Assembly (NCBI RefSeq): GCF_900236475.1
Contig: NZ_LT963352.1
Coordinates: 3,162,001-3,226,000, forward strand
Source of the DNA: Streptomyces chartreusis NRRL 3882
Lineage (GTDB): Bacteria; Actinomycetota; Actinomycetes; Streptomycetales; Streptomycetaceae
DNA: 64,000 nt
Reading direction: 5' to 3'
The notes beneath the pieces were generated by a model that saw nothing but the letters and a program-made list of their open reading frames with translations, had not been told where the DNA came from and searched no databases. Below are positions 1 to 9,711 of the stretch, one piece after another (within the stretch, counting starts at the first letter, position 1; every line of letters starts with the position of its first letter). The position numbers and the translations under genes were made by a program.

Positions 1-65
1 GCGGCCAGGGCCTCGCGGACCATCGACTGGTCCTCGGCGAGCAGGACCTTGATCGTGCGGCTCAT
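1..65 (-). CDS. Response regulator, 5' fragment
   Basis: Only the first 21 codons are inside the window. They read MSRTIKVLLAEDQSMVREAL, the first beta strand and acidic pocket (E-D) of a receiver domain, as in NarL/LuxR-type regulators. The ATG overlaps the stop of the histidine kinase gene (ATGA), so the two are translationally coupled. The partner is the cognate kinase, and the output is probably the adjacent ABC exporter operon. The DNA-binding domain lies outside the window, so the NarL class is inferred from the kinase type. Confidence 0.85.
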   Translation of the reverse strand, partial: MSRTIKVLLAEDQSMVREALA

Positions 66-1228
66 GCCGGGGATCCTACGTCCGCCGGTCCGGCCGAGGG
101 CACGCGGGCGACCAGGCGGAAGCCGTGCTTGAGCGGGCCCGCCTCCAGGGTGCCCCCCGCCTTGGTGAGGCGTTCGGTGAGGCCCGTGAGGCCGTTGCCG
201 TGGCCGTCGCCCGGGCCGCCCGAGCCGTCGTCCTCGACGGCGAGTTCGAGCACCGGTCCGTCGAGGGTCTGGCGGTGCAGCAGCTCGACCGCGCAGCGGC
301 GTGCGCCGCTGTGCCGTACGACGTTGGTGACCGCCTCGCGCAGCGCCCAGGCGAGGGCGGACTCGCTCTCCTCGGGGACACCGGTGAGGTCGGGTTCGGC
401 GGGCAGTTCGGCGGCGACACCGGCCGCGGTCAGGGCGACCCGGGCACCGGCGAGTTCGGCGCTCAGGCGGGGGCGGCGGTAGCCGGTGACGGCCTCGCGT
501 ACGTCGACGAGGGCCTGGCGGCTGACCTGCTCGATGTCGGCGACCTGCTGGGCCGCCTTGCCGGGGTGGTCGGGCAGCATGCGGCCGGCCAGCTCGCTCT
601 TGAGCGTGATCAGGGAGAGGGAGTGGCCGAGCAGGTCGTGCAGGTCCCTGGCGAGGCGCAGGCGCTCCTCGTTGGCGGCGAGCTGGGCGACGGTGGCGCG
701 GGCCTCGCGCAGCGCGATGGTGGTGCGTACGAGCTCGCGTACGCCGGTCATCGCGAAGCCGCCGAGCAGGGCCGGGATGAGCAGGCTCGCCAGGTAGGAC
801 TTACCGCCCGGCACCGCGAGCGCGACGGCGGTCAGCAGCGCGCACGCCCCTGGGATGGTCCAGCGGGCCAAGCGCGGGGGCAGGGCCGCGCCGGACGCGA
901 TCGAGACGTACACGAACAGCACCAGCCACTCTCGGCCCAGAGTGAGGGCGAGGAGCGCGGACTGGGCGGCGAGCACCCCGAGCGAGCCGAGGACCAGACT
1001 GTTGCGCTCGCCCCGGCCGGTGCGGAAGACCAGCAGCATGTACCAGGCGACGAAGGCGGCCAGGCCGATCCAGCCGAGGACGCGGACGCCCGTGCCGTGG
1101 CCGCCGTGCAGCAGGTCGGTGACGGGTGCGCTCAGGTAGACCAGCCAGATGCCGGTCCACAGTGACTTCACCACGCGCTGCCTGCGGTTCACCGGGCGCT
1201 GCCCGATACCGAACCCGACGCCGCTCAC
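62..1228 (-). CDS. Sensor histidine kinase, HisKA_3 (NarL-system) type
   Basis: A membrane sensor kinase of 388 residues. The N-terminal part (about 20-150) holds several hydrophobic segments. The dimerisation/phosphoacceptor motif is ARDLHDLLGHSLSLITLK, with His in the DLH context typical of HisKA_3. The C-terminal ATPase has an N-box like REAVTNVVRHS and a G-box around DDGSGG and GNGLTGL. I chose the GTG at 1228 because its GTGA overlaps the permease stop. Longer in-frame starts would run far into the permease gene. It is third in a four-gene overlapping operon (ATPase, permease, kinase, regulator), the layout of DesK/LiaS-like systems that sense the envelope and control a neighbouring exporter. 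The signal is unknown. Confidence 0.9.
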   Translation of the reverse strand: MSGVGFGIGQRPVNRRQRVVKSLWTGIWLVYLSAPVTDLLHGGHGTGVRVLGWIGLAAFVAWYMLLVFRTGRGERNSLVLGSLGVLAAQSALLALTLGREWLVLFVYVSIASGAALPPRLARWTIPGACALLTAVALAVPGGKSYLASLLIPALLGGFAMTGVRELVRTTIALREARATVAQLAANEERLRLARDLHDLLGHSLSLITLKSELAGRMLPDHPGKAAQQVADIEQVSRQALVDVREAVTGYRRPRLSAELAGARVALTAAGVAAELPAEPDLTGVPEESESALAWALREAVTNVVRHSGARRCAVELLHRQTLDGPVLELAVEDDGSGGPGDGHGNGLTGLTERLTKAGGTLEAGPLKHGFRLVARVPSAGPADVGSPA

Positions 1229-1965
1229 GCCTTCAGGGTGTCCTTCCGGTACAGCCAGGCCGCGCCGCCCGCGAACAGGGCGAACGACACCACGAGGACG
1301 ACGAGGTCCTGGACGTGCGGGGCGCGGCTCTGCTCGATGGCCTGCCCCAGGGCAGCGTACGCGTGCGTGGGGAGCCACTTCGCGATGTCCTGGAGCCAGC
1401 CCGGGAACGTCGTGGTCGGCATCCACAGGCCGCCGAGCATCGACAGGCCGAAGTAGGTGATCATGGTGATCGGGCGGACCGCGTCGCCGCTGGCCAGGTA
1501 GCCGAGGGCGACGCCGAGCGCGGCGAAGACGAGGCTGCCGGCCCAGATCGCGCCGGTGAGGGCGAGCCACTGCCAGGCGTCGAGGCGTACGTCCTTCACG
1601 GCGGCCGCGACGGCGAAGACGATGACGATGGACGGCAGGCTGACGACGGCGGCGCTCGCGGTCTTGGCGAGGACGTAGCCCCGGCCCGGCAGCGTCGTCA
1701 GGCGCAGCTGCCGTACCCAGCCGCCCTCGCGCTCCTTGGCGATGCGTTCGCTGTTGCCCATGAGGACGGCGGTGAGGGCGCCGAAGGAGGCCATGGAGAC
1801 CATCATGTAGGTCGGGAGGGTCAGGGTGCTGCCGGGGACCTTCGTGGTGCTGTCGGCATTGCCCGCGATGATGAGGAACAGGACCGACGGGTAGATCACG
1901 GAGAAGAACAGGAACTTGCGGTTGCGCAGGGCGCGGGTGAGTTCCAGCTTGATCAGGCTGTTCAC
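1225..1965 (-). CDS. ABC-2 type transporter permease
   Basis: A membrane subunit of 246 residues with about six hydrophobic segments. It starts VNSLIKLELTRALRNRKFLF, the usual cytoplasmic helix preceding the first membrane span (FFSVIYPSVLFLIIAG) of ABC-2 exporters. The central motif SERIAKEREGGWVRQLRLTT is the conserved cytoplasmic loop of DrrB/ABC-2 permeases. The GTG start overlaps the ATPase stop (GTGA), and its own stop overlaps the kinase start, so stoichiometric coupled translation is likely. It should form an exporter with the ATPase next to it. The substrate cannot be told from sequence; drugs, lipids and antimicrobial peptides are usual for the family. Confidence 0.92.
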   Translation of the reverse strand: MNSLIKLELTRALRNRKFLFFSVIYPSVLFLIIAGNADSTTKVPGSTLTLPTYMMVSMASFGALTAVLMGNSERIAKEREGGWVRQLRLTTLPGRGYVLAKTASAAVVSLPSIVIVFAVAAAVKDVRLDAWQWLALTGAIWAGSLVFAALGVALGYLASGDAVRPITMITYFGLSMLGGLWMPTTTFPGWLQDIAKWLPTHAYAALGQAIEQSRAPHVQDLVVLVVSFALFAGGAAWLYRKDTLKA

Positions 1966-2873
1966 TTCGACTTCGCCTCCTCGGCGGTCGTGATCGCGAC
2001 GAAGGCCTGCTCCAGGCCGAGCCCGGCGACTTCGAGGTTGCGGGGGTAGACGCCGAGGCCGTACAGGGCGTGGACGGTGGCGTCGGCGTCGGTGGACTGG
2101 ATGCGGACGGTCCGGCCGGAGACCGTCAGGGAGGTCAGGAAGGGCAGGTCGCGCAGTGCGGCCTCGTCCACGGTGCCCGCCAGGTCGAAGGAGATGCGGC
2201 GGGCGCCCGCCTTGGCCTTGATCTCGGCCGCCGTGCCGTCGGCGAGGAGCCGGCCGCGGTGCAGGACGAGGACCCGGTCGGCGACGGCGTCGGCCTCTTC
2301 GAGGTAGTGGGTGGCGAAGAGGACGGTCCGGCCCTGGTCGGCCTGCTCGCGCATGGTGGCCCAGAAGGCCTGGCGGGTGGTGACGTCCATGCCGGTGGTG
2401 GGCTCGTCCAGGACGATGAGGTCGCTGTCCCCGGCGGTGGCGAGGGCGAAGCGGACGCGCTGGGCCTGACCGCCGGAGAGCTTGTTGACCTTGCGGTCGG
2501 CGATCTGCTCGATGCCCGCGCGGGACAGCACCTCGGAGGGCCGGTACGGCTTCGGGTGCAGGTCGCAGGCGAGCCGCACCAGTTCGGCCACCGTGACCTC
2601 GTCCATCAGCCCGCCGCTCTGCAGCATGGCGCCCACCCGCCCGGCGACGATGGCGTCCCGGGGGCTGGTCCCGAAGAGGCGGACCGTGCCGCTGTCGGGC
2701 TTCTTGAGGCCGAGGAGCAGGTCGAGGGTGGTGGACTTGCCGGCGCCGTTGGGGCCCAGCAGCGCCACGGTCTGCCCCGGGCGCAGGGTCAGGGTCAGTG
2801 CGTCCACCGCCCGGACGGCGTCGTATGCCTTGCTCACCTGGTCGAACGCGACCACCGAGGCTGTCGTTGTCAT
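1962..2873 (-). CDS. ABC transporter ATP-binding protein (DrrA-like)
   Basis: The ATPase subunit of the exporter, 303 residues. Walker A GPNGAGKST is at about 40-48, the signature LSGGQAQRV at 132-140, Walker B DLIVLDEPT at 151-159, and the switch histidine in FATHYLEEAD near 189. The extra C-terminal 80 residues are typical of DrrA/CcmA-type exporters. It is the first gene of the operon. A perfect 8-bp inverted repeat lies about 58 bases upstream and may be the regulator's operator. A strong terminator behind it isolates the operon from the VanW-like gene. Confidence 0.93.
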   Translation of the reverse strand: MTTTASVVAFDQVSKAYDAVRAVDALTLTLRPGQTVALLGPNGAGKSTTLDLLLGLKKPDSGTVRLFGTSPRDAIVAGRVGAMLQSGGLMDEVTVAELVRLACDLHPKPYRPSEVLSRAGIEQIADRKVNKLSGGQAQRVRFALATAGDSDLIVLDEPTTGMDVTTRQAFWATMREQADQGRTVLFATHYLEEADAVADRVLVLHRGRLLADGTAAEIKAKAGARRISFDLAGTVDEAALRDLPFLTSLTVSGRTVRIQSTDADATVHALYGLGVYPRNLEVAGLGLEQAFVAITTAEEAKSK

Positions 2874-2930
2874 GCGGCCATCGTGGCTTCGGGGGTGTGG
2901 GCGGGGGCAGTGCCGGGCGTCCGGAGTGCC

Positions 2931-2948
2931 GCATGACAGATGTCATGC
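2931..2948. promoter_or_regulatory. Perfect inverted repeat, candidate operator of the ABC/two-component operon
   Basis: The sequence is gcatgaca-ga-tgtcatgc, two 8-base arms that are exact reverse complements with a 2-base centre. It sits 58 bases upstream of the ATPase start, where a promoter would be expected. A dimeric regulator such as the response regulator at the end of the operon could bind it. That is an inference from position and symmetry only. Confidence 0.5.
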
Positions 2949-2973
2949 CCGCGGGATGACCGGGGGGGGACGA

Positions 2974-3008
2974 CGAGAGCCCCCGCCCTCACCGGGCGGG
3001 GGCTCTCG
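2974..3008 (-). terminator. Strong hairpin terminator after the VanW-like gene
   Basis: Arms cgagagcccccgccc and gggcgggggctctcg (15 bp, perfect) flank a 5-base loop. It lies 19 bases beyond the stop of the minus-strand VanW-like gene and before the ABC operon. There is no T-run, which is normal for Streptomyces terminators. Confidence 0.85.
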
Positions 3009-3027
3009 TGCGGCGGGTGGCCGGAGG

Positions 3028-5721
3028 TCAGTTCGGCTTGGTGTCGATGACTCCGACGCGCTCCGCGGGCGTCTTGCCTCGCAGGGCCTTGCGCAGGGCC
3101 GTGACGACGTCCTGCGGCGTCACGTCGCGCTTCCCGCTCGCGCCCTCGATCTGCACCCCCTCGAAGGTCTTGCCGTACGCCTCCTGGAGGGCCTTGAGGT
3201 TGTACGTGTCCACCAGCTTGCCGTCGACGGCCTTGAAACCGAGGATCTTCGGCAGGGACACGGGGCCGAAGTCGATGCTGTGCGCCGCGTCGGTGCGAAC
3301 GGTGGCGAGGTCGGACATCGCGGGCTGCGCGAACTCCTTGAGCATCCGGTCGACCTCGGCGTTCGAGACGGTCGGCTGCCGGATGGTGGTCGGGAGGTTC
3401 ACCGTGCCGGCCGAGCCGGTCTCCACCTGGGTGCGGTACGCCTCCTCGATCGACGCGGTCGCCTTGGCGACGTCGATGCCCTTGCCCGGCTTGCCGTAGA
3501 CGGGGACGGCCTTGCCGCCCTCGAACTTGATGGTGCCGTCGCTCGCCGAGCCGGAGCCGCCGGCCGCGTTCTCCAGGGCGGCGTGCAGCTTCTCCTCGTC
3601 GACGGGCATGTCCGGGGCGACGACCCGGTGGTTGCCGAAGAGCGAGCCGATCACGGAGACCGGGTTGTAGTCGCTCTTCGCCGCCGCGTCGGCCGTGGCG
3701 TCCATGTCGAACTGGAGTCCGGCGTTGTCCGGGTCGAGGGACACGGTCTTGCCGTCCACCGACAGCTTCAGCGGCTTGCCCACACGGTCGTCGAAGGCGT
3801 CGTCGAGCTTCTTGACCGCGCCGTCACGGGTGGTGCCGCCGATGTCGACGCCGAGCACCGTGGTGCCCTTGGGCACGTCGGTGCGGTTCATCAGCAGCCC
3901 GGCGCCGTAGACGCCACCGGCCACGACCACCAGGCCGGCGGCGAGCAGCACGAGCTTGTTGCGCCCCTTCTTCTTCGGCGCCTTCGCGGAGCTGGCCGGG
4001 GGCGGGGAGACCGGCTCGGGCAGCTTCGGGGCCGTGTGGGGCACCGGGCCGTCACCGGGCGCGCCCGGACCGAACGACGAGCCCGCGCCGGGCGGTACGA
4101 CGGGGATGCCGCTGGTGACGGTGTGCCCCGAGACGTTGTCGTGCCGGGCGGCGTAGCCCTGGCCGTCCGGAGGCTCGGGGGCCGGCTTCTGCGGGGTGAG
4201 GATGGCGGTGTCGTCGCTCATCCCGCCCCCGGGGCCTTGGCCGTGGCCTGCGGCGCCGTGGCCGGTGGGAGCAGCGGTGCCGGGACCACCGGGACCTCCG
4301 GGGCCAGGACCAGCGGGGCCGCCAGGGCCGCCGGGCTTGGCCGTACCGGCAGGTGCGCCGGGGCCGCCCGGGCCGGCGGGGCCGCCTATGGCTCCGGGAC
4401 CGGCAGGCGCGCCGGGGCCGCGCGGTCGGCCGGGGTCGTTGAAGGCGCTCGGGGCGCCGGGGCCACCGGGTTCGTCGAAGGCACTGGGGGCACCGGGCCT
4501 GCCCGGCTCGTTGAAGCCGCCGGAGTTACCGGAACGACCAGGGTCGTCGAAGCTGCCCGGGCCACCAGGACCACCCGGCTCACTGAAGCCACCCGGGCCA
4601 CTGGAGCGACCAGGCTCGTTGAAGCCGCCGGAGTTACCGGAACGACCAGGGTCGTCGAAGCTGCCCGGGCCACCAGGACCACCCGGCTCACTGAAGCCAC
4701 CGGGGCCACCGGAACGACCAGGCTCGTTGAAAGCGCCGGGCCCGCCGGGGCCGCCCTGCTCGTTGAAGCCGCCCCGGCCGCCCGGGCCGCCGGCCGGTGG
4801 CGCCAACGGGCCGTCGCCGGTGACCGGACCGCCCGTCGGGCCGGCCGGGCCCTGGACGCCGGGGCCGCCCGCGTCGCCGAAGCCATGGGGAGCGCCCTGG
4901 CCGCCGTAGCCGCCCTGGCCGTTCTGGCCGAGGCGGTCGTTCTCCGAGAAGTACGGCAGGTCGTCGCGGCGCGTCTCGCCACCGTCCGTGCCCGGGGCCG
5001 GACGTGAACCGTTGCCGAGCGGGCCCGCCGCCAGTGCCTCGGTGACGTCGAAGGAGCCCGTGCCGCCGCCGTGCCCGGGCGCGACGGGGCCGCCGGTCGC
5101 ACCGCCGGGAAGCCCCGCACCGTTCGTGCCGCCGGACCGGGAGCCGCCCGGCCTGCTCATGGAACCGACCACGCCTCCGGGCCGCCCGGCACCGGAACCG
5201 CCCGCGCCGGAGCCGCCCGCAGCGGGGCCGCCCGAGCCGGTACCCCCGGAACCGCCCGGCAGACCTGCCCCGTTGGTGGAGCCGCCGTCCTGAGCGGGCT
5301 TGCCCGAGCCGGACTTGCGGGGCGCGAACCAGTCGCTGGTGGGCTTGTCGTCGGCCGACTGGGCGGGTTCGGCGGAAGGCTCGACCGTGCCGGTGCCCCT
5401 GGGCGTGGCGGCGCCCGGGGCCTTCGCTTCGGTGCCCGCTCCCGCGCCGGAACCGGTACTGGTGTCGCCGGAGCCCTCCGCATCCGCGACGGGCTTGCGC
5501 ACCACCACCGGCGGAATGGGCCGTGACCCGGGGATGTTGATCCGGATCCGGGTCGTCAGCGTGGTCTCGGTCTTGCGTTCCTCCGGCCGCGTGGCCGAAC
5601 GGCCCGCTTCCGTACCGCCGTCGGAGACCGCCGGGGTCCCGTACGGCGGCGTACCCGACGGGTAGGCGGCTCCGCCGCGCCCGTTGGGCCCGGAGGACGG
5701 AGTGTCAGTTTCACGACTCAA
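3028..5721 (-). CDS. Large repeat-rich membrane protein with C-terminal peptidoglycan-binding/VanW-type region
   Basis: 897 residues. The first 580 or so are low-complexity, rich in Gly, Pro, Glu and Asp, with repeats of the form GGFNEPGR / [11 protein letters not shown]. One membrane span ([20 protein letters not shown], about 588-608) follows a basic stop (KKKGRNK). The roughly 290 residues outside start [21 protein letters not shown], typical of the PG_binding_4 domains found in YoaR/VanW-type wall proteins. The topology suggests a disordered cytoplasmic N-terminus and an extracytoplasmic wall-binding domain. A C-terminal VanW domain proper is not obvious. The DNA contains a 108-bp tandem repeat (see separate entry), so length probably varies between strains. 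Function is unknown; an envelope role is inferred from topology. Confidence 0.8.
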   Translation of the reverse strand: MSRETDTPSSGPNGRGGAAYPSGTPPYGTPAVSDGGTEAGRSATRPEERKTETTLTTRIRINIPGSRPIPPVVVRKPVADAEGSGDTSTGSGAGAGTEAKAPGAATPRGTGTVEPSAEPAQSADDKPTSDWFAPRKSGSGKPAQDGGSTNGAGLPGGSGGTGSGGPAAGGSGAGGSGAGRPGGVVGSMSRPGGSRSGGTNGAGLPGGATGGPVAPGHGGGTGSFDVTEALAAGPLGNGSRPAPGTDGGETRRDDLPYFSENDRLGQNGQGGYGGQGAPHGFGDAGGPGVQGPAGPTGGPVTGDGPLAPPAGGPGGRGGFNEQGGPGGPGAFNEPGRSGGPGGFSEPGGPGGPGSFDDPGRSGNSGGFNEPGRSSGPGGFSEPGGPGGPGSFDDPGRSGNSGGFNEPGRPGAPSAFDEPGGPGAPSAFNDPGRPRGPGAPAGPGAIGGPAGPGGPGAPAGTAKPGGPGGPAGPGPGGPGGPGTAAPTGHGAAGHGQGPGGGMSDDTAILTPQKPAPEPPDGQGYAARHDNVSGHTVTSGIPVVPPGAGSSFGPGAPGDGPVPHTAPKLPEPVSPPPASSAKAPKKKGRNKLVLLAAGLVVVAGGVYGAGLLMNRTDVPKGTTVLGVDIGGTTRDGAVKKLDDAFDDRVGKPLKLSVDGKTVSLDPDNAGLQFDMDATADAAAKSDYNPVSVIGSLFGNHRVVAPDMPVDEEKLHAALENAAGGSGSASDGTIKFEGGKAVPVYGKPGKGIDVAKATASIEEAYRTQVETGSAGTVNLPTTIRQPTVSNAEVDRMLKEFAQPAMSDLATVRTDAAHSIDFGPVSLPKILGFKAVDGKLVDTYNLKALQEAYGKTFEGVQIEGASGKRDVTPQDVVTALRKALRGKTPAERVGVIDTKPN
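4505..4701. repeat. 108-bp tandem repeat inside the VanW-like gene
   Basis: The stretch 4505-4593 recurs at 4613-4701 with no difference that I can see, giving a 108-base period (36 codons). Shorter degenerate versions of the same module flank it from about 4430 to 4790. The encoded unit alternates [24 protein letters not shown]. Because the period is a multiple of three, copy-number changes keep the reading frame. Confidence 0.85.
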
Positions 5722-5877
5722 GGCAGGTTCTCCCGGTTGGCTCCGCCGCCCGACACAACCTCACGCGGGCAGCTCGGCGGCGCGCACCACCATACTGGCC
5801 ACTTCTGGCCTGTATCCCATGACCGCTATGGAAACCCACACCGGACCCCCACGCGCGCGTCCTGGCGAAGTGGTACG

Positions 5878-6288
5878 TCACTTGCCAAGTCGGACGTGGT
5901 CTCCGTCCGGTTGCCGCCCCAGGGCGAGGGTGGCGCAGATCACAGCCACACCGATGCCTCCGAGCAGGAAGAGATAGGAGCCGCCGCCCGCCGCGAAGAG
6001 GAAGTCGCCCTCCGGGCGGCTGGCGGTGAGCAGGACGACGGCGAGCATCCAGCCGGCGGCGGCCGCGACACCCCCGGCCCGCCCGCGAGTGACACGCGCC
6101 GCGCCGAGGACGAGCCCGGCCTCACCGGCGAGGGCGAGCAGCAGCCCGCCCGGGAACCACCCCGGCTGCACCAGTGCCCCGGCCGCGCCGACCACGGTCC
6201 CGAGCAGGAAGAACCCCGCGCAGGCGGCGACCCGGCCGACGGAGGGCGGCCGCATCGGCTGGGCGAGCATCGGACTGCGGTCGCTCAT
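5878..6288 (-). CDS. Small integral membrane protein (DUF6113-like)
   Basis: 136 residues with four hydrophobic helices (for example [18 protein letters not shown] and [19 protein letters not shown]) and a short charged N-terminus. No catalytic motif is visible. Its start overlaps the mshB stop by four bases (ATGA), so it is translated together with mshB. A similar small membrane protein follows mshB in Streptomyces as far as I recall. Function is unknown, and I have no basis to link it to mycothiol beyond the operon. Confidence 0.75.
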   Translation of the reverse strand: MSDRSPMLAQPMRPPSVGRVAACAGFFLLGTVVGAAGALVQPGWFPGGLLLALAGEAGLVLGAARVTRGRAGGVAAAAGWMLAVVLLTASRPEGDFLFAAGGGSYLFLLGGIGVAVICATLALGRQPDGDHVRLGK

Positions 6289-7145
6289 GAGGCCTCCTCG
6301 ACACCGGCGAACAGGTCCGTCTCCCGCTCGCCGGGGCCCCGCTCGCCCCGCACCAGCTCGTAGTACTCGGTCGTGAGGATCGGCTGGGCGAGTGCGTTGG
6401 ACAGCACGAAGTACGGCCCGGACACCGTGATCTGGGTGGCGTGGGCGCGCATGGCGGCGGCCTTGGCGGCGGCGTGCGCGGTGCCGTCGACCGCGGTGGT
6501 GATCCGTGCGTCGGCCACGACGCCCGGTACGTCGTCGACGTCCGCCGCCTCGCCGAAGGGGAGGCCGGGCAGGTCCTCCCTGAGCCGGGCGAAGGACTGC
6601 TCCACAACCGACCGGGGGGCCCGGTTCCAGTAGACCTTCGGGATCGGCCGGCCGGCCTCGGCGGACAGCTCGACGGCCCGCATGGCGACGCGGTGGGCCT
6701 GGATGTGGTCGGGGTGGCCGTAGCCGCCGTTGTCGTCGTAGGTGACGAGGACCTGGGGGCGTACCTCGCGGATCACCTCGACGAGGTGTGCGGCGGCCTC
6801 GTCGACGTCGGCCTGCCAGAAGCAGCCGGGGTCGTCGTTGTCGGGCAGGCCCATCATCCCGGAGTCGCTGTAGCGTCCGGCGCCGCCGAGCAGGCGGAAG
6901 TCCTGGACGCCGAGCTCGGCCATGGCGGCGTTGAGTTCCCGGCGGCGGTGCTGGCCCAGGGCGGGACCGGTCAGGTGCGCGAGCTCGGGCGGGATGACCT
7001 CGCCGCGTTCGCCGAGGGTGCAGGTGACCAGGGTGACGTGGGCACCCTCGGCCGCGTACCTGGCCATGGTCGCGCCGTTGTTGATCGACTCGTCGTCCGG
7101 GTGCGCGTGCACCAGCAGCAGACGCCGGTCGGGCAGTTCCGTCAT
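6285..7145 (-). CDS. mshB: N-acetyl-1-D-myo-inositol-2-amino-2-deoxy-alpha-D-glucopyranoside deacetylase
   Basis: A PIG-L/LmbE-family zinc deacetylase making GlcN-Ins, the second step of mycothiol synthesis in the cytoplasm. 286 residues, the usual size. The metal and catalytic motif AHPDDE is at the N-terminus ([19 protein letters not shown]), and the third metal ligand is in [11 protein letters not shown] preferred the ATG at 7145 because agggtgg lies 8 bases before it. The GTG at 7154 has no ribosome-binding site. It could be the related amidase Mca, but the length and the downstream sequence fit MshB. The gene is followed by an overlapping small membrane protein. Confidence 0.9.
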   Translation of the reverse strand: MTELPDRRLLLVHAHPDDESINNGATMARYAAEGAHVTLVTCTLGERGEVIPPELAHLTGPALGQHRRRELNAAMAELGVQDFRLLGGAGRYSDSGMMGLPDNDDPGCFWQADVDEAAAHLVEVIREVRPQVLVTYDDNGGYGHPDHIQAHRVAMRAVELSAEAGRPIPKVYWNRAPRSVVEQSFARLREDLPGLPFGEAADVDDVPGVVADARITTAVDGTAHAAAKAAAMRAHATQITVSGPYFVLSNALAQPILTTEYYELVRGERGPGERETDLFAGVEEAS

Positions 7146-7171
7146 GGGACCCACCCTACGAGGTCACCCGG

Positions 7172-7366
7172 TCAGAACTTGATGCTGCCGATCATGCCCG
7201 CGATGTTGGTCGTCAGCTCGTTGATCGTGGGAGCGACCGTCGAGGAGGCGAGGTAGAAGCCGAGCAGCATGCACACCACCGCATGCCCGGCCTTCAGTCC
7301 TGACTTCTTGATGAGCAGGAAGACGATGATCGCCAGCAGCACCACCGCCGAAATCGAGAGTGCCAC
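7172..7366 (-). CDS. Small membrane protein, 64 residues
   Basis: Starts at GTG 7366 after a textbook ribosome-binding site (ggaggtga, 6-base spacer). The protein has two hydrophobic helices: ISAVVLLAIIVFLLI, then AVVCMLLGFYLASS. A KKSGLKAGH loop joins them and the tail reads NELTTNIAGMIGSIKF. The good RBS and a clean two-span topology argue that it is real. It precedes mshB by 26 bases and may be cotranscribed. Function is unknown. Confidence 0.75.
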   Translation of the reverse strand: MALSISAVVLLAIIVFLLIKKSGLKAGHAVVCMLLGFYLASSTVAPTINELTTNIAGMIGSIKF

Positions 7367-7544
7367 GGCGGCTCACCTCCAAAGATCCACGAGGGCGCGG
7401 GGGGGTCGGACTATGGGGGCATCAAATCCGTACAACAGCCAGCAGGTTCATACCCACTATGCGTCATTGATCATAACTATCCGTCCGTGCGCATCGATCG
7501 GCGCATGGCCGCACAAGGGGGCGCATGGCCAATATGGTCAGGGC

Positions 7545-9668
7545 ATGACGACCGAGCCTGACTCCTTCCCCCGACGGCACGCCCGTACCCAGCGCTTCAC
7601 GCTCGGCGCGCCGCGTTCGTTCACTGTGGCGCCCGATGGTTCACGTGTCGTGTTCCTGCGCTCCGGTTCCGGTACGGACCGGGCGAACTCCCTGTGGGTC
7701 CTCGACACGGAGGAGGGCGGGGAGCGCGTGGCCGCCGACCCGCGCGCCCTGCTGGGCGGTGCCTCGGAGGATCTCTCGCGCGAGGAACGCGCCCGGCGTG
7801 AGCGCAGCCGGGAGGGTGGCGCCGGCATCGTCGGGTATGCCACCGATACAGCCGTCGAGTTGGCCTCTTTCGCCTTGTCAGGGCGGCTTTTCGCGGCCGA
7901 GCTGCGGGCCGGGACGGCGCGGGAACTGCCCACGCCCGGGCCGGTGATCGACCCGCGTCCGTCGCCCGACGGACGGCATGTCGCCTATGTCGCGCAGGGT
8001 GCGCTGCGCGTCGTGGGCGCGGAGGGGGAGGGCGACCGGGCGCTCGCCGAGCCGGAGTCGGAAAATGTCTCATATGGACTGGCCGAGTTCATCGCGGCCG
8101 AGGAGATGGGGCGGTCGCGCGGTTTCTGGTGGGCTCCGGAGTCGGACCGGCTGCTCGTGGCGCGGGCGGACGACACTCCGGTGGCGCGGTGGTGGATCTC
8201 CGACCCGGCGCATCCGGAACGGGAGCCGCAGCGGGTGGCGTATCCGGCGGCGGGCACCGGCAACGCGGACGTACGGCTGTTCGTGATCGGGCTGGACGGG
8301 GCGCGCACGGAGGTCGCCTGGGACCGGGCGCGGTACCCGTATCTGGCGCGTGTGCACTGGTCAGCGGCGGGCGCGCCGCTGCTGCTCGTACAGGCGCGCG
8401 ACCAGCGCAGCCAGCTGATTCTCGCGGTGGATCCGGAGTCGGGCGCGACGCGTCTGGTGCACGCCGACGAAGATCGAACTTGGCTTGATCTTTTCGCCGG
8501 GGTGCCGTGCTGGAGTCCGTCCGGGCAGCTCGTGCGGATCGCGGACGAGGGCGGTGTGCGGTTGCTGGCGGTCGGGGACCGGCCGCTCACGGGGGCGCAG
8601 CTGCACGTGCGGGCCGTGCTGGACGTCTCCGACGACGACGTGCTGCTCTCGGCGTCGGCGGGCGAGGAGGCCACCGAGGCGGAGACGGGCCAGGTGCATG
8701 TGTACCGGGTGAACGAGCTGGGGGTGGAGCGGGTCTCGCAGGAGCCGGGCGTGCACTCGGCGGTGCGCGCCGGGGACGTCACGGTTCTGGTCTCGGCGAC
8801 GCTGGATCGGCCAGGTGCGCGGGTGCAGGTACTGCGCGACGGGAAACCGACGGTTGTTGTCCCGTCGTACGCCGAAGATCCTGGTATGTCCCCCCGCGTG
8901 ACGCTCACCGAGGGGGGCGCACGGCGTATCCCGTGCGCCGTGCTTATGCCTCGGGACTACGCCGGTGACACCCCCCTGCCGGTGCTCATGGACCCGTATG
9001 GCGGGCCGCACGGGCAGCGGGTCCTCGCGGCCCACAACCCGCACCTCACCTCGCAGTGGTTCGCGGACCAGGGATTCGCGGTGGTCGTCGCGGACGGCCG
9101 GGGCACCCCGGGCCGCTCCCCCGCCTGGGAGAAGGGGATCCACCACGACTTCACGCTGACCCTGGACGACCAGGTGGAGGCCCTGGAGGACCTCGCGAAG
9201 AGGTATCCGCTGGACCTGTCCCGGGTGGCGATCCGCGGCTGGTCCTTCGGCGGCTGGCTGGCGGGCCTCGCGGTGCTGCGCCGCCCGGACGTCTTCCGCG
9301 CGGGGATCGCGGGCGCGCCGGTGACGGACTGGCGCCTGTACGACACGCACTACACCGAGCGCTACCTGGGGACTCCGGCCGAGCAGCCGGACGCGTACGC
9401 GCGCAGCTCCCTCGTCACGGCGGACGGTCTCACCTCCCCCGCCGAGCCGCACCGCCCGCTGATGATCGTGCACGGCCTCGCCGACGACAACGTGGTCGTC
9501 GCCCACGCCCTGCGCCTCTCCTCGGCCCTCCTGGCCGCCGGCCGCCCGCACGAGGTGCTGCCGCTGTCCGGGGTCACCCACATCACCCCACAGGAACAGG
9601 TAGCGGAGAACCTGCTCCTGCTCCAGGTCGACTTCCTGAAGCGGTCCCTGGGGATCACCGGCGACTGA
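7545..9668 (+). CDS. S9-family serine peptidase (dipeptidyl peptidase IV-like)
   Basis: A cytoplasmic prolyl peptidase of 707 residues. The N-terminal two thirds form a beta-propeller (DPP IV N-terminal region), and the C-terminal alpha/beta hydrolase carries the triad. The nucleophile Ser567 is in GWSFGGW, Asp in HGLADDN (about 647/648), and His679 in GVTHITP. No signal peptide is seen. I chose ATG 7545; upstream in-frame starts have no support and lie in the divergent promoter region. The next operon, an oligopeptide importer, supplies likely substrates, so peptide catabolism after import is a reasonable inference. A hairpin terminator follows the stop. Confidence 0.9.
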   Translation: MTTEPDSFPRRHARTQRFTLGAPRSFTVAPDGSRVVFLRSGSGTDRANSLWVLDTEEGGERVAADPRALLGGASEDLSREERARRERSREGGAGIVGYATDTAVELASFALSGRLFAAELRAGTARELPTPGPVIDPRPSPDGRHVAYVAQGALRVVGAEGEGDRALAEPESENVSYGLAEFIAAEEMGRSRGFWWAPESDRLLVARADDTPVARWWISDPAHPEREPQRVAYPAAGTGNADVRLFVIGLDGARTEVAWDRARYPYLARVHWSAAGAPLLLVQARDQRSQLILAVDPESGATRLVHADEDRTWLDLFAGVPCWSPSGQLVRIADEGGVRLLAVGDRPLTGAQLHVRAVLDVSDDDVLLSASAGEEATEAETGQVHVYRVNELGVERVSQEPGVHSAVRAGDVTVLVSATLDRPGARVQVLRDGKPTVVVPSYAEDPGMSPRVTLTEGGARRIPCAVLMPRDYAGDTPLPVLMDPYGGPHGQRVLAAHNPHLTSQWFADQGFAVVVADGRGTPGRSPAWEKGIHHDFTLTLDDQVEALEDLAKRYPLDLSRVAIRGWSFGGWLAGLAVLRRPDVFRAGIAGAPVTDWRLYDTHYTERYLGTPAEQPDAYARSSLVTADGLTSPAEPHRPLMIVHGLADDNVVVAHALRLSSALLAAGRPHEVLPLSGVTHITPQEQVAENLLLLQVDFLKRSLGITGD

Positions 9669-9675
9669 GCACGGC

Positions 9676-9711
9676 AACGGGCCGGGGCGACATGGCGCGC
9701 CCCGGCCCGTT
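9676..9711 (+). terminator. Hairpin terminator after the S9 peptidase
   Basis: Arms aacgggccggggcg and cgccccggcccgtt (14 bp) around an 8-base loop, starting 8 bases after the stop codon. Confidence 0.85.

Noticed and set aside
2482..5007. 841-codon plus-strand open frame
   Set aside because: It is antisense to the ABC ATPase and the VanW-like gene. Its Ala/Gly/Arg-rich composition arises from the high-GC third-codon positions and the repeats of the real gene.
7430..7540. Repeated cgcatggcc before the S9 peptidase as an operator
   Set aside because: Two short copies 22 bases apart in GC-rich DNA are too weak to claim as a site.
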